Shown here: positions 59,756 to 64,000 of the stretch, one piece after another
How the letters are laid out: every line of letters starts with the position of its first letter
Numbering within the stretch: position 1 is the first letter of the stretch
Source: Chimonanthus salicifolius
Lineage: Eukaryota; Streptophyta; Magnoliopsida; Laurales; Calycanthaceae
Direction of reading: 5' to 3'
Assembly (NCBI GenBank): GCA_013350335.1
Contig: CM023537.1
Span: 10,720,438-10,784,437, forward strand
Length of the DNA: 64,000 nucleotides
Notes under the pieces: model-generated
Seen by the model: only the letters and a program-made list of their open reading frames with translations
What the model was told of the DNA's origin: nothing
Databases searched by the model: none
Program-made: the position numbers and the translations under genes

Positions 59756-62410
59756 TGTAGTGACCCGCCCTGAGATTCAGGATTTTCGAGGAAACTAGAG
59801 TCAGAATTTGGTGAAGTTACAAGTGTGATTGGATAGCTGAGTTGAAGAGCTTTCCAACGAGTCCGAGTTTGCCCAAATCCGAGCTCTGTAACCCAAGTTA
59901 TTGCCATTTTAGTGAATGGGTGCAAAGAAATCAATTGACTGAAAGTATGTTTCGGACGACCGATCGTCGAACGGACCCATCAGATCGTCCGATTGATCAT
60001 TGGACGATATATCAGAGACTGGTTTTTATAGTAAGTTTTCCAAGTCACTGTTGGAATGTCACACAGGATCCGATGAGCCATCGGATCGTACGATGACTTG
60101 CTTCGGATCGCTCGACAGCGCAGACAGTTTCAAGTATAAAGGGAGCCACGAGCAAGGGTTTTGCATATTCCTCTTTTCCCCTCTCCCCTCTCGTGTGCCC
60201 TAGGGTTCGGGAGATCATTTCATCCACTTCCTTCCCTATCCCTATCCCATTTTCACTGGAGGTTCCTCATGCTCTCTCTTTCTCCTCTCCTTCTGTTTGT
60301 AGCCGCCACCGGCAACGTTTTGACGACCAAGGACCAGCTTTTTGCGGCATGGGTGGCGTTTGGGCTTCCCTTGGCTTCGGAGGACCTTAGGCTTCATGAT
60401 TTCGAGGTAGGGAGATTCGAGACTTGGTTTGCACGGTTTATTTCATGAAATACTTGGTGTTTTGTTAGATTACTTTGGGCGTTTTGATATGCCATATTGT
60501 TTTTCCCCAAGTGCTTGTTGTAAGGTGTTTGTTTTGATGTGGTAGTATAGATCTGGCCATGTTGTCATGTTTTCCTTTTGATTTTATTTTTATTTTTTTG
60601 AAATGGATATTTTCCCTTTGATTGGTTTGAGAATTTGGGGATTGAGTGGTTGTCATTCCAAGGCCTGTTGGGAATGAGGTTATTGTGATGAAGTGATGAA
60701 TGATGTGTGTGGGGCCATGTGGAATGACGTGGACGGAGCCGTGGTCTAATAACGAGCATTGCTCACCAAAATTAAATGAAACTTATGGAATGCCTTGAAG
60801 GGCCCGACTTGGCCCCATCTACTTGGTGGGATGCCCTGCACAAATGATCTTATGACTATTGTATGATATAGGTAGATATTCATGGATTGAGTGGGTGATA
60901 GAGGAATGTGTGGATGGGACTCGTGATAAACGAGTATGTGCGGATTGATTACACGTGTATTTAAGTGTGAATGTTGATGGCTTGGGTCACATAGCATGTT
61001 GATTGAACCTATGAGCTATGCGTGACCTATGTGGGATTGCTCCACACGATGTGCGATTAGATTTACAATTGCAATTGATGGAGTGATTGATGGGAATGGA
61101 TGGAGTGGTTGATTGTTGAGCCGAGGACGAGAGTGAGGAGTTCATCATGCTGCAATTGAAATCTATGAGGGGAGTAGATCTTATACTTGTTATTTTGTTA
61201 GATGCATTACATGTAATACATTATTTGTATCTTGATAACATGCATATGTGTAGATGATGTTGAGTAAACCAGTGAGCATGTGTGGTTTTTTTTTGAAAGG
61301 TAACTTTATTAAATTTAAAAGTTAGTCAAAGAATACAAAAAGACAGGCTACAAATAGCCCCCCATACATAGAGCATGTGTGGTTGTTTCTCACGAAAGTA
61401 TGTGTGAACATGTTGATAGCGTGATTGAATGGGACACTGGGTGTTTTGTGTGTCCAATGTGTTAATGGTGTATGATTGTGAAATTGTGAGTGGGAGTGTG
61501 GATGCCCCGAAGGGCCCAGCTTAGCCCATGTACTTGATGAGACGCCCTTTCACGTTTGAGGTGTCGTTATTGTGCAGCATGGAACGGTAGGCATGGTCGA
61601 TTAGGCGTGTACTTGGTTGGGATTGTCAATATGGGACATCGCCAAGTCCACAGTGTGTTGATCTTTACCTATGAGCTATGATTGGATGTGTGGGTTCCCA
61701 TTAGAGGTTGCTAAATACACATCATGTTAATGTTACATATGAAGCTGTGTTTGGTTTGCGATGGCCTTCTGTGACTGGTGAGAGATTAGGCCTACGAGTA
61801 GTAGCTAAGGATGGATTGATCGCGGAGCAGTGGGTTAAATGATGGGAATCAATGTGCTAGTTGATTGTTGGGCTGAGAATGAGCATGAGAAGTTCCTCGT
61901 GTCTATGATTGAGATATGTTAGGAGGTTGAAGCCCACCCGTATCTTATTGCCTTACGCTATCGCTTATGTTGTTGCCTTCCATTACTAGATAAATATGCT
62001 AGATGTGTGTATGTGCATGACGTGGTTGGCATGCATTAGTGAGTGATATGTGGTACAACCTACACATGCGTGAGTGTGAACATGATGTGATATTCGAGAT
62101 GAGATTGTCTATGCATGTCTAATGTGTTGGTACATGTGAGCAACAAAAAGACTGTACATTGGGGGTTTTCTATTCCAAAAGATGTCCAAGTGAGATGGTA
62201 TTGCTACTCCCTTTATGCATATCTCTAATTCCATCTCTTATAGAAAATTCACCTAATGGATCACCATCCCCAACCTTAATATCCTCATTGTTACAATCTT
62301 ATGTAAACATAATTAAGCGACTCCAATAGTTCAAGAAAATATGATTTGTTTCTCATCCCTTAACCGTCTCCTAAAAGATACTAGCAAAACAATAGAACCT
62401 CCCAGAAACT
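59756..62410 (+). mobile_element. LTR-like region with promoter and tandem duplication
   Basis: TGTAGTGACCCGCCCTGAG at 59756 resembles the start of long plant gypsy LTRs. A TATA-like GTATAAAGGG lies at about 60133-60143, followed by a C/T-rich leader. From about 60780, blocks repeat: TGCCTTGAAGGGCCC (60791) with TGCCCCGAAGGGCCC (61503), and GATTGTTGAGCC (61111) with GATTGTTGGGCT (61863). This indicates a diverged duplication of roughly 0.6-0.65 kb per unit once the mini-LINE is discounted. No LTR end, primer site or partner LTR was found. Frames such as 60161-60448 have no domain. Confidence 0.4.
61288..61370 (-). mobile_element. 83-bp extreme 5'-truncated LINE with 14-bp duplication
   Basis: GAGCATGTGTGGTT is perfectly duplicated at 61274-61287 and 61371-61384. 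The insert starts with a T run (poly(A) of a minus-strand element). It then has GAAAGGTAACTTTATTAAAT, the complement of the AGTTAACTTTC-A(n) end seen in the LINE at 26449. Only the last 83 bp of a LINE 3' UTR were copied. Confidence 0.9.
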
Positions 62411-62414
62411 CGTA

Positions 62415-64000
62415 AGTCAGAATTGTTTTTAAAATTTAACTTCATTGATCAAAGAATGGAAAAATAAAAACAGACCAAAGTAAGCAGAAAAAGCCTGCCA
62501 ACAAAGAAAAGAAACAAATAACACACAACCCCAGATTACATAAAATTATTTACACTTTCTGATGACAAAGATACTCCTTGACGAGACAATTCATCTGCCT
62601 CCGAATTGGCAGAGTGAGGAGCCCAAGAAACCGAATAACCAAAAACCTCAATAGAATGGCGAATTCTTTCAACCTTATCCAAATAAATCCATGGACACAG
62701 AGAACCTGAAGCCCAACCAACAACTATCTTAGAACCACCTTCTAAGATACTCCCAACAACCCCTAGCCCTTCCAATACCAGAACACCTCTCCATAAAGAA
62801 TGTAATTCCACATTAAGAACGGAACCATTGGAGAAAGGGCCCGCAAATGAGATCAAATTATCACCAGATGCATTTTGAATCACACCCCCAAAACCTGCTA
62901 AGTCAAGATAACGGACACAACTTCCATTAAAATTAAGCTTGAGAAAACCCATCTCTGGAGGAATCCAAACAACATTCGTCACAGAATCTATATGAGACGT
63001 AGAATGATCCACCGAATCCCAAACCCTGCAGATATCTGAGATGGTAGCACCTCGGAATTTTCCCGACCCCACAATCCACTAAGCAGCCTCTTTATCACTT
63101 CAATAAGATGCATAACAAAAGCCTCTTTACCTTTAAAAATTCTAGAAGTCCTTTCCAACCAAATTGACCATACTATACTCAGAACAATCACTGCCCAAAG
63201 ATTCCACCGAAAAGAACTACCAACCATCAACACTTCCTCATTAAACATATCTTACCAAGCTCTTGGCAAACAAAACGCCATCCTTAAATCTGAAAGAAGT
63301 GGCACCAACTCTGATTCGCATAACTGCAATGCAGAAGAAGATGGTTCACCATCTCTTCATTAGCCAAGCATAGAGGACATGTATTGACAATGAGCATTCG
63401 TCGCAATCGCAAATTATCTATCGTCAAAATCTTCTCCAGTCAAACCAACCACCCAAAAACCTTCACCTTAAAGGGGGCAACACCTTTCCAAATTTTCAAA
63501 TGCATTCTTGGCACATCACCAACACAAGTCAATTTAATACAAAAAGACCCCATGAGGATTAGGCTCTCAAGTGTGCCTATCTTCACCACTTCCCACAACA
63601 AAAACATTGTTCCACTGGGCCATTAAAGAAAACCACTCCTCTATCATCCAATCCTCCAAAGATCTTCTAGACTGAGGACACCAAACTACCTCACCCTGAT
63701 GAATGTCAAAACACATCTTAACCTTAGCTTCCTTATTAGCTGCTAAGGAGAAAAGAACAGGAAATTTAGAAAACCATGAGACATCACACAACCACTTATC
63801 CTTCCAGAAAAGAATTCCATGCCCAGAGTAAGCACTATTCCTGAACCAGAGTCAAATAGCAAAGAGATAGAGCACACACCACAAGGCCCTTCTATTAGAA
63901 CTAACAATCTGTCATCCCACACTATTCAACCTGTATTTTCTTATAATGAGATGCTTCCGTAAACCTTTTGAAGAATCCTCCAATCTCGACAAGCATTCCC
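62415..64000 (-). mobile_element. LINE with RNase H, running off the window edge
   Basis: On the minus strand a frame at 63072-62536 holds an RNase H of 178 residues, with LKLNFNGSC, NVELHSLW, LEGGSKIVVGWA and SEADELS. Upstream is RWNLWAVIVLSIVWSIWLER (about 63200-63145) and broken zf-RVT sequence to 63700. The 3' UTR ends in A-rich sequence near 62415. It shares GS-CPW-LDK-ERIRH with the plus-strand LINE at 25340-26449. Here the first RNase H Asp is Asn and the third is Gly, so the enzyme is probably dead. The 5' part lies beyond 64000. Confidence 0.8.

Noticed and set aside
57054..64000. Upstream PXA exons of the sorting-nexin-like gene
   Set aside because: I looked for the conserved PXA segments on the minus strand and found only LINE, SINE, plastid and LTR-like sequence.

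Overview
This window is nuclear DNA from a flowering plant. The evidence is spliced genes with GT..AG introns, plant-type LINEs with zf-RVT and RNase H tails, hAT, Stowaway and Harbinger-like MITEs, tRNA-derived SINEs, and a decayed plastid DNA insert. It is AT-rich. I cannot name the species. Introns of 3-11 kb point to a lineage with large, repeat-filled introns.

Two real genes are visible. They converge tail to tail, and both lack their 5' ends. On the plus strand, six exons (6171-17964) encode the C-terminal 419 residues of an S9A prolyl-oligopeptidase/oligopeptidase B-like protein. Its catalytic Ser is present, but the usual Asp and His positions are not. On the minus strand, eleven exons (57053 down to 23692) encode the C-terminal 781 residues of a PXA-PX-nexin C sorting-nexin-like protein. 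All exon joins keep frame, so both genes look intact as far as they can be seen.

Everything else is mobile DNA inside or between these genes. From left to right: a 3.2 kb ORF1-only retroposon with a 12-bp target duplication and a nested hAT MITE (1433-4591); an antisense LINE endonuclease fragment cut by a hAT MITE (7.7-10.4 kb); more MITEs and an inverted-repeat cluster (11.5-16.1 kb); the intergenic space with SINEs, a Stowaway and GGCCGATAT-rich hAT-like ends (18-23 kb). Inside the sorting-nexin introns lie several LINE 3' ends, a copia pol remnant and two RTE-like tails. A short LTR element sits inside a LINE (32.1-37.6 kb). A 2.2 kb Harbinger-like element carries a 158-bp tandem array (39.8-42.0 kb), and a LINE is interrupted by a 1.2 kb hAT element (42.8-45.8 kb). 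Then come mirrored degenerate repeat arrays (45.9-48.7 kb) and a LINE with a fresh 121-bp triplication (51.4-54.4 kb). The right end has LINE and SINE debris, a chimeric plastid insert (petD piece joined to rrn16 piece, 59.3-59.7 kb), an LTR-like region with a large tandem duplication and an 83-bp mini-LINE, and a LINE running off the edge.

No microbial-type operon, CRISPR array or intact tRNA gene was seen. The most interesting signals are the peptidase with a degenerate triad, the well-dated nesting of elements by target-site duplications, the LTR element whose LTRs hold a copy of its own internal coding region, and the rearranged plastid insert.
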